Shown one piece after another: positions 27,301 to 35,219 of a stretch of DNA of 64,000 nucleotides (the stretch's first letter is position 1; each line of letters begins with the position of its first letter). The notes under the pieces are model-generated. The model was not told the origin of the DNA, did not search any database, and worked only from the letters and a program-made list of their open reading frames with translations. Made by a program: the position numbers and the translations under genes. Source of the stretch: UBA4615 sp046046245 (GTDB taxonomy: Bacteria; Pseudomonadota; Gammaproteobacteria; Burkholderiales; Burkholderiaceae_E); contig JBJOKE010000020.1 in the NCBI GenBank assembly GCA_046046245.1, forward strand, positions 1 through 64,000, read 5' to 3'.

Positions 27301-28710
27301 TCAGCCGAGCGCGCGCGCGTCGGCGATGCGGCCCGCGATCGCGGAGGCCGCGACCGTCGCCGGGCTCGCGAGGTGCGTGCGCGTGCCCGGGCCCTGGCGG
27401 CCCTCGAAGTTCCGGTTCGTCGTGCTGATCGTGCGCAGCCCCGCGAACCGGTCGTCGCCGATGTGGCCGCAGAAGCCGCAGGCCGACTCCAGCCATTCGA
27501 AGCCGGCGTCGCGGAACACGCGGTCGAGCCCCTCGGCCTCGGCGGCGCGCTTGACCGGCGTGGAGCCGGGCACGCAGAGCGCCTGCACGCCCCGCGCGAC
27601 GCGCCGGCCGCGCAGCACCTCGGCGGCCGCGCGCAGGTCGGAGAGCCGCGCGTTCGTGCACGAGCCGATGTAGGCCACGTCCACCGGCAGTCCGGCGAGC
27701 GGCGTGCCGGGCTCGAGCTGCATGTAGCGCAGCGCGCGCTCGGCGAGCCCGCGCGCCTCGGCGTCGGGCTGCTCGGACGGATCGGGCACGCGCGCGTCGA
27801 TCGCGCCCACGTGCTGCGGGCTCGTGCCCCAGGTGACCTGCGGCCGCAGCGCCGAGCAGTCGACGTCGACCTCGCGGTCGAAGGTCGCGCCGTCGTCGGT
27901 CGCGAGCGTGCGCCAGCAGGCGACCGCGCGATCCCAGTCGGCGCCCGCGGGCGAGAACTCGCGGCCCGCGAGGTACTCGAAGGTCGTCTCGTCGGCCGGC
28001 ACGAAGCCGTACTTCGCCTGGAACTCGATCGCCATGTTGCACAGCGTGAGCCGGCCCTCGACGGGCAGCGCGCGGACCGCCTCGCCCGCGTACTCCACCG
28101 CGTAGCCGATGCCGCCGTTCGCGCCCACCCGACCGATCAGCGCGAGGATCATGTCCTTCGCGTGCACGCCCGGGCCGAGCCGACCGCGGAAGTTCACCCG
28201 CATCGTCTTCGGTCGGGCCTGCGCGAGCGTCTGCGTCGCGAGCACGTGCTCGGCCTCGGAGGCGCCGATGCCCCAGGCGAGCGCGCCCACGCCGCCCACC
28301 GTGCTGGTGTGGCTGTCGCAGCAGACGAGCGTGGTGCCCGGCAATGCGATGCCCGCCTCGGGCGCGACCACGTGCGCGATGCCCTGGCGCGGGTCGTCGT
28401 AGTCGATGAAGTGGAAGCCCCAGCGGCGCGACGCCAGCCGCGTGGTCTCGATCATCTGCGGGCCGCTCCTGGAGACCGACTCGTTCGGCCCGCGCCCCGG
28501 TCGCGTCGAGATCAGGTGCTCGATGATCGTGAAGACCTGGCCGCGGCACATCGGCTCGCGCCCGGCCTCGGCGAGCGCGCGGACCGCCTGGCTGCCCGAC
28601 AGCTCGTGCAGCACCAGCCGGTCGATCTGCAGCAGCTCCAGGTCGTCGCCCATCCGGCGGATCGCATGGTCCGCCCACATCTTGTCGAAGCTCGTGCGCG
28701 GCGCGGCCAT
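27301..28710 (-). CDS. Aconitase-family large subunit (second LeuC-like; alkylmalate hydro-lyase)
   Basis: This 469-aa LeuC/homoaconitase-like protein has the cluster cysteines in YIGSCTNARL and in ACGFCGH, plus CCDSHTSTVGGVGAL. The FCGH context differs from the SMCLAMN of the biosynthetic LeuC in this window. The protein starts MAAPRTSFDKMWADH, two bases after the stop of the lyase gene, and its small-subunit partner follows. The likely role is reversible hydration of an unsaturated dicarboxylate, delivering the malate derivative to the lyase. A redundant isopropylmalate isomerase is the alternative. Confidence 0.8.
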   Translation of the reverse strand: MAAPRTSFDKMWADHAIRRMGDDLELLQIDRLVLHELSGSQAVRALAEAGREPMCRGQVFTIIEHLISTRPGRGPNESVSRSGPQMIETTRLASRRWGFHFIDYDDPRQGIAHVVAPEAGIALPGTTLVCCDSHTSTVGGVGALAWGIGASEAEHVLATQTLAQARPKTMRVNFRGRLGPGVHAKDMILALIGRVGANGGIGYAVEYAGEAVRALPVEGRLTLCNMAIEFQAKYGFVPADETTFEYLAGREFSPAGADWDRAVACWRTLATDDGATFDREVDVDCSALRPQVTWGTSPQHVGAIDARVPDPSEQPDAEARGLAERALRYMQLEPGTPLAGLPVDVAYIGSCTNARLSDLRAAAEVLRGRRVARGVQALCVPGSTPVKRAAEAEGLDRVFRDAGFEWLESACGFCGHIGDDRFAGLRTISTTNRNFEGRQGPGTRTHLASPATVAASAIAGRIADARALG

Positions 28711-28712
28711 GG

Positions 28713-29585
28713 TCAGTCCGCCGCGTAGCGCTTCTCGAGCGCCCTGAAGCCGTCGTGGTCGAGCATCCGCTGCCGCTCCTCGAACATCATCAGCATGTCC
28801 TCGGCGCCTGCGATCGAGCCGTGTTCGTGCAGGTGCCCCAGCACGCGGCGCATCGCCATCATCGAGGCCTGCAGCGCGGCGTTCGCGTAGCCGATGCCGC
28901 CGTAGCCCATCCTCGCGAGGTCCGCGCGCGGCAGCAGCGGCGTCTTCCCGCCGATCACCATGTTGCACAGGTGCGGGCCGGGCACGCCGGCCGGGATCGC
29001 GGCCAGCTCCTCGACCGTGCGCGGCGCCTCGACGAAGAGCCAGTCGGCACCCGCCTCGCGGTAGCGGTTCGCGCGGTCCAGCGCGCCCTGCAGGCCCTCG
29101 ACCGCGCGCGCGTCGGTGCGTGCGAGGATCATCATCGAGTCGTCCGCGCGCGCGTCGCAGGCCGCGCGGATCTTCTGGATCATCTCCGAGGCCGGCACCA
29201 CGTCCTTGCCGTCGAAGTGACCGCAGCGCTTCGGCGAGGTCTGGTCCTCGATCATGATCGCGTTGGCGCCGGCGCGCTCGAGCGCGCGCACCGTGCGCTG
29301 CACGTTGACCGCGTTGCCGAAGCCGGTGTCCGCGTCGACGACGATCGGCACCTCGACCGCGTCGCGGATCGCAGCCACGTGGTCGACCAGCTCGGTCACC
29401 GAGGTGAGCCCGATGTCGGGCATGCCGAGGAAGGTGTTGGCCACCGCCGCGCCGCTGACGAAGACCGCGTCGAAGCCCGCGGCCACGATGAAGCGCGCGG
29501 CGAGCGCGTTGCCCGCGCCCGGCAGCAGCGTGCCCGAGCCGGGCGCGACGAGGCGGCGCAGCCGCGTGTTGAGGGAGTCGGTCAT
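28713..29585 (-). CDS. Isocitrate lyase/PEP mutase-family C-C lyase (2,3-dimethylmalate lyase-like)
   Basis: This 290-aa TIM-barrel protein belongs to the isocitrate lyase/PEP mutase superfamily. Mg-binding aspartates are in VVDADTGFGN (residues 82-91), and the lyase signature KRCGH places a catalytic Cys at 121, so carbon-carbon cleavage is expected rather than a mutase reaction. Close relatives include 2-methylisocitrate lyase, oxaloacetate decarboxylase and 2,3-dimethylmalate lyase. Genes for an aconitase-type hydratase follow at once, a pairing known from dimethylmaleate hydratase plus dimethylmalate lyase in nicotinate breakdown. A product set such as pyruvate plus a carboxylic acid is therefore plausible but inferred. 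Confidence 0.8.
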   Translation of the reverse strand: MTDSLNTRLRRLVAPGSGTLLPGAGNALAARFIVAAGFDAVFVSGAAVANTFLGMPDIGLTSVTELVDHVAAIRDAVEVPIVVDADTGFGNAVNVQRTVRALERAGANAIMIEDQTSPKRCGHFDGKDVVPASEMIQKIRAACDARADDSMMILARTDARAVEGLQGALDRANRYREAGADWLFVEAPRTVEELAAIPAGVPGPHLCNMVIGGKTPLLPRADLARMGYGGIGYANAALQASMMAMRRVLGHLHEHGSIAGAEDMLMMFEERQRMLDHDGFRALEKRYAAD

Positions 29586-29598
29586 CGGTCCGGTCCTT

Positions 29599-30591
29599 TC
29601 ATTCCGCCTTGATCTGCGCCCGCTGCGCGATCTCGCGCCAGCGCTCGACGTCCTGCCGGATCAGCGCGGAGAGCCGCTCCGGCGCGCCGCCCACGGCGCC
29701 CACGCCGTCGGCCGCGAGCTTCTCGTTCACCTCGCGCGAGCCGAGCACCGCATTCACCTCGGCATTGAGCCGCGCCGCGATCCCGGTGGGCAGGTCGCGC
29801 GGCGCGATGAGCCCGTTCCACGCCCAGAACTCGAAGGCGAGGCCCTGCTCGGCGAAGGTGGGCACATCGGGCAGCGATGCGAGCCGCTCGGTGCCGGCCA
29901 CCGCGAGCACGCGCGTACGACCCGAGCGGTGCAGCGGCACCGCGAACTGCGGCGTGGCGAACATCGTCTGGATATTGCCGCCGAGCAGGTCGGTGAAGGC
30001 CTGCGACGTGCCCTTGTACGGCACGTGGTTCAGCTTCACGCCGGCGAGGAAGGCCATCCACTCGGTGTTGAAGTGCGCCTGCGAGCCCAGGCCGGCCGAG
30101 CCGTAGGCGAGGGCGCCCGGTTTCGCCTTCGCGAGCGCGACGAACTCGCGCAGCGTCTTCGCGGGGAAGTCCGGGTTGACCAGCAGCACGCCCGGCTCGC
30201 GCGACAGCAGCGAGATCGGCGTGTAGTCGACGAGCGGATCGAAGGAGAGCTTCGAGATCACCGCCTGGCACGGATAGCTCGCCGAGATCGCGACCAGCGT
30301 GGTGCCGTCGGGAGCGGCCTTCAGGCCACCTTCGGTGCCGAGGTTGCCGCCGGCGCCGGGCCGGTTCTCGACGTTGACCGCGACGCCCAGCCGCTCGGCG
30401 AGGCGCGGCGCGAGCTGCCGCGCGAGCGTGTCGCCGCCGCCGCCGGCGGAGTAGGGCACGATCAGCCGGACCGGCCGATCCGGCCAGCGCCCGCCCGCCT
30501 GCGGCTGCTGCGCGGCCGCGTCGTCCGACCGCGAGGCCGACGCCGCGAGCACGGCGCCGGCCGCGAGGGCCAGCGCCCTGCGTCTGTCCAT
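29599..30591 (-). CDS. Bug-family tripartite tricarboxylate transporter substrate-binding protein
   Basis: This 330-aa periplasmic binding protein starts MDRRRALALAAGAVLAASAS, a clear signal peptide. Motifs are RPVRLIVPYSAGGGGDTLAR, VENRPGAGGNLG and NHVPYKGTSQAF. The start at 30591 was chosen because upstream in-frame residues lack signal-peptide character. It is the first gene of the unit Bug, lyase, hydratase large subunit, hydratase small subunit, and presumably brings the substrate of that pathway to an unidentified permease. The divergent GntR gene likely controls it. Confidence 0.9.
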   Translation of the reverse strand: MDRRRALALAAGAVLAASASRSDDAAAQQPQAGGRWPDRPVRLIVPYSAGGGGDTLARQLAPRLAERLGVAVNVENRPGAGGNLGTEGGLKAAPDGTTLVAISASYPCQAVISKLSFDPLVDYTPISLLSREPGVLLVNPDFPAKTLREFVALAKAKPGALAYGSAGLGSQAHFNTEWMAFLAGVKLNHVPYKGTSQAFTDLLGGNIQTMFATPQFAVPLHRSGRTRVLAVAGTERLASLPDVPTFAEQGLAFEFWAWNGLIAPRDLPTGIAARLNAEVNAVLGSREVNEKLAADGVGAVGGAPERLSALIRQDVERWREIAQRAQIKAE

Positions 30592-30680
30592 CACCGGGTC
30601 CTCCCTGGACCGCCGGTGCCGGTCCGGTCCCCCGAAGGAGCCGGTCCGTGCGCCGGGGCGTCTTGCGCCTGCGCCGTCGT

Positions 30681-30708
30681 TTGTCGACAATCGCAGCCGA
30701 TTGTAGAT
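30681..30708. promoter_or_regulatory. Candidate GntR operator (TTGTCGACAA plus ATTGTAGAT half-site)
   Basis: The divergent intergenic region between the Bug gene and the GntR gene holds a perfect palindrome TTGTCGACAA at 30681-30690. A related half-site, ATTGTAGAT, follows at 30700-30708. FCD-type GntR regulators commonly bind short palindromes of this kind in front of the operons they repress. The position supports joint control of the catabolic operon and autoregulation. Confidence 0.45.
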
Positions 30709-30754
30709 GATCCGCGGGGGCTCCGGTGAACCGTGGCGCAGGGAGGACAGGCGC

Positions 30755-31462
30755 ATGCTGATGCGACACGAGGCCGTGGGCGGGGGCGCGTCGGACGTCG
30801 ACGCGATCGTCGCGCGGCTGGAGACCGAGATCGTCGAGGGGCGCTACCTGCCGGGCGCGCGGCTGCGCGAGCAGGCGCTGGCCGAGACGCTGGGCGTGGG
30901 CCGAGCGCCGCTGCGCGAGGCGGTCCGCGTGCTGGAAGGTCGCCGGATGATCGAGCGCACCCCGAACGCGGGGGTGCGCGTGGCCGACCCCTCGGTCGAC
31001 GACCTCGAGCAGATGCTGGTGGTCCGCGAGGGCCTCGAGGGACTCGCCGCGCGCGAGGCCGCCGGCCGCATCGGCGTGGCGGGGCTCGCGCGGCTGCGCG
31101 AGATCTCGGCGCGGATCGCGCGGCTCGACGCGGCGGGGCCGGCCGGCACCGCCGAGGTCTTCCGCGGCTCGGCCGACGGCGACTTCCACCGCAGCATCGC
31201 GCAGGAGAGCGGCAACCGCTGGCTCGTGCAGCTGCTGTGCGACGACCTGTACCCGCTGATCCGCCTGTTCCGCTTCCGCGCGGCGCTGCTGCGCCCCGAC
31301 CGCGCGCGCACCCACGCCGAGCACGACGCGATCATCGCGCGCCTTCAGGCCCGCGACGCCGCCGGCGCCGAGCGGCTGATGCGCGAGCACGTGCGCGCGA
31401 GCCGCGAGCGGCTGATCGGCCACCTGCGGGCGGCCGAGGCCGAGGTACGGCGCGCGGGCTGA
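30755..31462 (+). CDS. GntR-family regulator, FCD subfamily
   Basis: This 235-aa protein has a GntR winged helix at residues 15-80 (LPGARLREQALAETLGVGRAPLREAVRVLEGRRMIER) and an all-helical FCD ligand-binding domain from about residue 88, with the metal-binding pattern DGDFHRSIAQESGN. The ATG at 30755 was chosen for GGAGG eight bases upstream; an earlier in-frame ATG exists at 30707. Such proteins usually sense a small carboxylate and repress divergent catabolic genes, here the Bug-lyase-hydratase unit. Confidence 0.9.
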   Translation: MLMRHEAVGGGASDVDAIVARLETEIVEGRYLPGARLREQALAETLGVGRAPLREAVRVLEGRRMIERTPNAGVRVADPSVDDLEQMLVVREGLEGLAAREAAGRIGVAGLARLREISARIARLDAAGPAGTAEVFRGSADGDFHRSIAQESGNRWLVQLLCDDLYPLIRLFRFRAALLRPDRARTHAEHDAIIARLQARDAAGAERLMREHVRASRERLIGHLRAAEAEVRRAG

Positions 31463-31488
31463 GCGCTGCCCTGTGATAAGCTCGCCCC

Positions 31489-31540
31489 GCGCCGATTTGT
31501 CTCGCTTGCGGGCGCATTACAAATGCAGCTAAACCGAGTG
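31489..31540 (+). ncRNA. SAM-II (SAM-alpha) riboswitch aptamer upstream of metZ
   Basis: The leader of metZ matches the SAM-II pattern. A P1 stem pairs GCGCC (31489-31493) with GGCGC (31511-31515) and encloses GATTTG and CTTGC-type loop residues. The 3' strand carries ATTACAAATGCAGCTAAA, close to the AAATGTAGCTAAA core of the known metX SAM-II RNA. A second helix, CTCG (31501-31504) with CGAG (31535-31538), closes the H-type pseudoknot with base pairs different from the reference. SAM binding should reduce expression of metZ, which acts in the methionine pathway. Identification rests on remembered consensus and pairing, not on a covariance search. Confidence 0.8.
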
Positions 31541-31547
31541 GGCCCGA

Positions 31548-31586
31548 GCCCGCCGATGCTGCACGCACGGCGGGCTTTTCGTTTTT
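31548..31586 (+). terminator. Intrinsic terminator in the metZ leader
   Basis: GCCCGCCG (31548-31555) pairs with CGGCGGGC (31568-31575) to give an eight-base-pair stem. TTTTCGTTTTT follows at 31576-31586. It lies ten bases after the riboswitch pseudoknot and 17 bases before the metZ ATG. This suggests transcription attenuation as the output of the SAM-sensing leader, although it could also end the upstream GntR transcript. Confidence 0.8.
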
Positions 31587-31602
31587 CCGGACTCCGATCG
31601 AC

Positions 31603-32823
31603 ATGACGACCGCATCCGACCGGCCGCTCGGCCTGGACACCCTCGCGATCCGCGAGGGCCTGCCGCGCACCCAGTACAACGAGCACAACGAGCCGGTCTT
31701 CCTGACCTCGAGCTTCGTGTTCGACAACGCCGCCCAGGCCGCCGCGCGCTTCGCGGGCGACGAGGACGGCTTCATCTACTCGCGGGCGGGCAATCCCACC
31801 GTCGCGGCCTTCCAGGCGCGGCTCGCCGCGCTCGAGGGGGCCGAGGCCTGCGTGGCGACCGCCTCCGGCATGTCGGCCATCATGGCGACCTTCATGAGTG
31901 TCACGCGCGCCGGCGACCACGTCGTCGTCGCGTACGAGCTCTTCGGCGCGACGCTGCAGCTGATGGGCATCCTGCAGCGCTTCGGCGTGGACGTGAGCTT
32001 CGCAGCGATCGACGATGCCGAGGCCTGGCGCCGTGCGATCCGCCCGAACACGAAGCTGCTCTACCTCGAGAGCCCGTCGAACCCGCTCACCCGGCTCGCC
32101 GACGTCCGCGCGATCGCCGCGATCGCGAAGGCCGCGGGCGTGCCCTTCGCCGTCGACAACTGCTTCTGCTCGCCGGCGCTGCAGACGCCGCTGGCGCTGG
32201 GCGCCGACATCGTCGTGCACTCGGCCACCAAGTACATCGACGGCCAGGGGCGCGTGCTGGGCGGCGCGGTGCTCGGCTCGCGCAAGTACATCGAGGAGAC
32301 CCTCGCGCCCTTCGTGCGCACCACCGGGCCGTCGCTGTCGGCGTTCAACGCGTGGGTGCTGCTGAAGGGGCTGGAGACGCTCGGCATGCGGATGGAGCGC
32401 CAGTCGGCCAACGCGCTCGCGCTCGCCCGCTGGCTCGAGGCCCAGCCGGGCGTGGCGCGCGTCCACTACCCCGGGCTCGCCTCGCATCCGCAGCACGCGC
32501 TCGCGATGTCGCAGCAGAAGACCGGCGGCGCGATCGTCTCGTTCGAGCTCGGTCGCGACGGCGAGGACCTCTACGGCGAGGCGCTGCGCCATCGGGCGTG
32601 GCGCGTGATCGACGCCTGCCGGCTGATGTCGATCACCGCCAACCTCGGCGACGTGAAGACCACCATCACCCATCCGGCGAGCACCACCCACGGCCGTGCG
32701 GGCGCCGAGGCACGGCGCGCGGCGGCGGTCACCGAAGGGCTGATCCGGATCGCGGTGGGGGCGGAGGATCCGGCCGACCTGATCGCCGACCTGGCGGGCG
32801 GGCTGGCGGCGGCGGGGGCCTGA
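31603..32823 (+). CDS. metZ: O-succinylhomoserine sulfhydrylase
   Basis: This 406-aa PLP enzyme of the Cys/Met-metabolism gamma family makes homocysteine from O-succinylhomoserine and sulfide (direct sulfhydrylation). The PLP lysine is Lys210 in VVHSATKYIDGQGR. FIYSRAGNPTVAAF and YLESPSNPLTRLAD are family motifs. Related genomes keep metZ directly after purF. Here it is isolated behind a SAM-II-like riboswitch and an intrinsic terminator, so high SAM should shut it off. Cystathionine gamma-synthase is an alternative family assignment but the context favours MetZ. Confidence 0.93.
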   Translation: MTTASDRPLGLDTLAIREGLPRTQYNEHNEPVFLTSSFVFDNAAQAAARFAGDEDGFIYSRAGNPTVAAFQARLAALEGAEACVATASGMSAIMATFMSVTRAGDHVVVAYELFGATLQLMGILQRFGVDVSFAAIDDAEAWRRAIRPNTKLLYLESPSNPLTRLADVRAIAAIAKAAGVPFAVDNCFCSPALQTPLALGADIVVHSATKYIDGQGRVLGGAVLGSRKYIEETLAPFVRTTGPSLSAFNAWVLLKGLETLGMRMERQSANALALARWLEAQPGVARVHYPGLASHPQHALAMSQQKTGGAIVSFELGRDGEDLYGEALRHRAWRVIDACRLMSITANLGDVKTTITHPASTTHGRAGAEARRAAAVTEGLIRIAVGAEDPADLIADLAGGLAAAGA

Positions 32824-32845
32824 GGGCCGAGGCCAGCGCCGCGGG

Positions 32846-33520
32846 TCAGCGCGCCGCGAAGCAGTAGAGCAGCCCCGCGCCGCCCGACACCGCGAGCTGC
32901 GGGTCGCTGCAGCCGCGGCTCGGGTGCGAGGCGTTCCACGAGACTGCCGGCATGTCGTCGCGCAGGCCCAACCGGTCGCTGTGGCCCACCATCGCCGCGC
33001 CGTCGCCGCCCGAGGTCCAGTTCCGGCAGGTGCGGTCCTCGCCCGGACCGAAGGCCGTGCCGTCGGCCTGCGAGCCCGTCAGGATGTCGTGCCGGTTCGG
33101 CGACTCGGTGCGGCCGTTGACGATCCGGCCCTGCTCGTCGAGCGCGGTGAGCTTCGTCAGGTTGTTGTTGCCGTGCAGGTCCCGCAGGTTCTGCGCGACC
33201 AGCACGCCCCGGGCGTTGTACCAGGGGCCGCCGCCGATCCGGTCGCGGGCGTTGACCGCCGGCTCGCCGCCGGTGGCCTGCGTGCTCAGGTAGGCCCGCC
33301 AGACGCGGCCGCCCACGCCTGCGGCCGTGGCGAGCTTCTGGCAGTGCGCGTCGGCGCCCGCGAGGCCGCCGTAGTTCGCGCCCTGGCCCGAACCGGTGCT
33401 GGTGACGAAGAAGCCCATCTGGCCGGCGGGCGTGGCCATCGACCCCAGCCAGCCGCAGCCGACGACGACCCATGGGGTGACGAACAGGGCGAGCCGGGCG
33501 GGCGAGAGCGATCGGGCCAT
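32846..33520 (-). CDS. Secreted protein with DUF1554/endostatin-like lectin-fold domain
   Basis: This 224-aa protein has an N-terminal hydrophobic segment (LALFVTPWVVVGCGWLG); the Cys in VVGCG could be a lipobox. The rest resembles DUF1554/C-type-lectin-fold secreted proteins: GFFVTSTGSGQGANYGGLAGADAHCQKLA, then WRAYLSTQ, GPWYNARG, HDILTGS, CRNWTS and SWNASH. Conserved cysteines suggest disulfides outside the cytoplasm. The function is unknown; adhesive or cell-surface roles are reported for some lectin-fold relatives. The gene is preceded by an 11-base homopolymer. Confidence 0.7.
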   Translation of the reverse strand: MARSLSPARLALFVTPWVVVGCGWLGSMATPAGQMGFFVTSTGSGQGANYGGLAGADAHCQKLATAAGVGGRVWRAYLSTQATGGEPAVNARDRIGGGPWYNARGVLVAQNLRDLHGNNNLTKLTALDEQGRIVNGRTESPNRHDILTGSQADGTAFGPGEDRTCRNWTSGGDGAAMVGHSDRLGLRDDMPAVSWNASHPSRGCSDPQLAVSGGAGLLYCFAAR

Positions 33521-33533
33521 CGGGGGTGCCTCC

Positions 33534-33544
33534 GGGGGGGGGGG
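33534..33544. repeat. G11 homopolymer tract upstream of the lectin-like gene
   Basis: Eleven consecutive G residues (C11 on the coding strand) lie 14-24 bases upstream of the start codon at 33520, directly 5' of the GGAGG ribosome site. Long homopolymers in front of surface-protein genes can vary in length by slipped-strand mispairing. A sequencing length error is also possible. Confidence 0.8.
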
Positions 33545-33705
33545 TGCACGTAGGGGCGACCCCGGCCGATCGGCCGCGGTCCATCCCAGCTTACGCCCCG
33601 CCGGATGTGCCCGTCACCATTTGGACACGGTTTGGAGGTGGGAGCCCGTTCCAGTTACCGAGAGGTCGGATGCCCGCCTGCGCGCTCGCCCGCGCGCAGT
33701 CGTGC

Positions 33706-34680
33706 TCACTTGGGCGCCGCCATCCCCAGCCGCTCGATCGTCGCCTTCTCCGCGGCGAAGGTGTCCATCGCGAACTTCGTGTAGCCCGCGGTGTCCAGGT
33801 AGATGATCGGCTGGTCGTACTTCTCGAGCGTGCCGAGGACCGCCGGGTCGTCGAGCACCTTCTTGAACGCGTCGTGCAGCGTCTTCACGATCGCCGGATC
33901 CATGCCCTTCGGACCGCAGACCCCGAACGGCGAGTCCGAGACCGTCTCGTAGCCCAGCTCGTTGAGCGTCGGGATGTTCGACCACTTCTTCGTGCGCTTG
34001 CTGCCGTAGGTGGCGAGCAGCCGCAGCCGGCCCGCTTCCACCTGCGGCCCCCAGCCGGTCGAGTCGCTGTGGCCCATCGTGTGGCCCCCGATCAGCGCCT
34101 GCATGCCGTCGGCCACGCCCTTGAAGGGCACGTGCTGCAGCTTGATGCCGGCCTTCGCGGCGAACTCCTCGACCGCGAGGTGCGGGCTCGTGCCCACCCC
34201 TGGCGAGCCGTAGGTGAACTCGCCCGGCTTCGCCTTCGCGAAGGCCACCAGGTCCTTGATGTCCTTGATGGGCGAGTCCGCGCGCACGACCATCCCGAAG
34301 GTGTAGCCGGTCATGCAGATGATCCAGGTGAAGTCCTTCGTGGTGTCGAACTGCACCTTCTGCATGTGCGGGATGCGGAAGACGCTCTGCGGCAGCTGCG
34401 CGAGCGTGTAGCCGTCCGGCTTCGCGTTGTTGGCGAGCTCCACCGCGCCGAGCGTGCCGCCGGCACCGCCCTTGTTCTCGATGACCACCTGCTGGCCGAG
34501 GATCTTCGAGGCGCTCTCGGCCCACGAGCGCATGACGATGTCGGTGGTGCCGCCGGCCGTCCACGGGCAGATCAGCCTGATCGGTCGCGCGGGGAAGGAC
34601 TGGGCGCGGGAGGTGGCCGGCAGCAGCGTGGTGCCGGCGACGGCGGCGGCGCCGGCGACGAAGGTGCGACGGGTGGTCAT
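33706..34680 (-). CDS. Bug-family tripartite tricarboxylate transporter substrate-binding protein
   Basis: This 324-aa binding protein begins MTTRRTFVAGAAAVAGTTLLPATSRAQ, a signal peptide with an Arg-Arg pair and an AQ-type cleavage site. Motifs are RPIRLICPWTAGGTTDIVMRS, VIENKGGAGGTLG and QHVPFKGVADGMQAL. The start at 34680 follows a purine-rich stretch and gives the canonical N-terminus; the frame is open further upstream but not protein-like. No regulator or enzyme gene is adjacent on the same strand, so the ligand cannot be guessed. Confidence 0.9.
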   Translation of the reverse strand: MTTRRTFVAGAAAVAGTTLLPATSRAQSFPARPIRLICPWTAGGTTDIVMRSWAESASKILGQQVVIENKGGAGGTLGAVELANNAKPDGYTLAQLPQSVFRIPHMQKVQFDTTKDFTWIICMTGYTFGMVVRADSPIKDIKDLVAFAKAKPGEFTYGSPGVGTSPHLAVEEFAAKAGIKLQHVPFKGVADGMQALIGGHTMGHSDSTGWGPQVEAGRLRLLATYGSKRTKKWSNIPTLNELGYETVSDSPFGVCGPKGMDPAIVKTLHDAFKKVLDDPAVLGTLEKYDQPIIYLDTAGYTKFAMDTFAAEKATIERLGMAAPK

Positions 34681-34833
34681 CGGGTCTCCGTGAGGGGGCT
34701 CGGTTCGGGTCGGGGCGCGTGGCCGGGCGGTCCTGGGACCAGGGCGACGTGCGAGCCGGGACTGTGCCACAACTCTCTCACGCGCTCTCGCCCCGTCGTG
34801 TCGGGGCGGGGGGCGTTGCGGCGGGCTCGGGGC

Positions 34834-35219
34834 TCATGCAGCGGGCAGCGGGCGGGCGAGGCGGGGGAAGGCCTTCAGCAGTTTCGCATCGAGCGTCACC
34901 AGCTTCACGTCGAGGGCGAGGGCGAGCGCGGCGAACTCGCAGTCGTACGCCGAGCAGTCGGTGTCGCGGACGAGGGCCATCACCTGCGCCGACGGGATGT
35001 CGTGCTCCGAGCCCGCCATCAGGTCCTCGGCCTCACGCTGCAGTGCGAGGGCCGCCTCGAAGGTCAGCGCGCCGCGTCGCAGGCAGCCGGCGAGGATGCT
35101 GCGGAAGTCGCTGCGCCACCGTATCGGCGCGGCCCGCGTGCCAGCAGCGCCTCCGCGCGCCGCGTGTGCGCGCCTTGCAGGTACAGGTAGGCCAGTACGT
35201 TCGTGTCGACGACGATCAC
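34834..35219 (-). pseudogene. Broken PIN-domain (VapC-type) toxin
   Basis: Two frames together spell one PIN ribonuclease. The first begins at a GTG (35219) with VIVVDTNVLAYLYLQGAHTR, the usual PIN N-terminus with its first acidic residue, and runs to ALLARGP. The second frame resumes with WRSDFRSILAGCLRRG and continues through DTDCSAYDCEFAALALALDVKLVTLDAKLL, the usual C-terminal acidic motif. The break lies near 35110, where several codons expected between the halves are also missing. The GTG overlaps the antitoxin stop, as in intact vapBC pairs. The toxin is therefore probably inactive. Confidence 0.75.
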
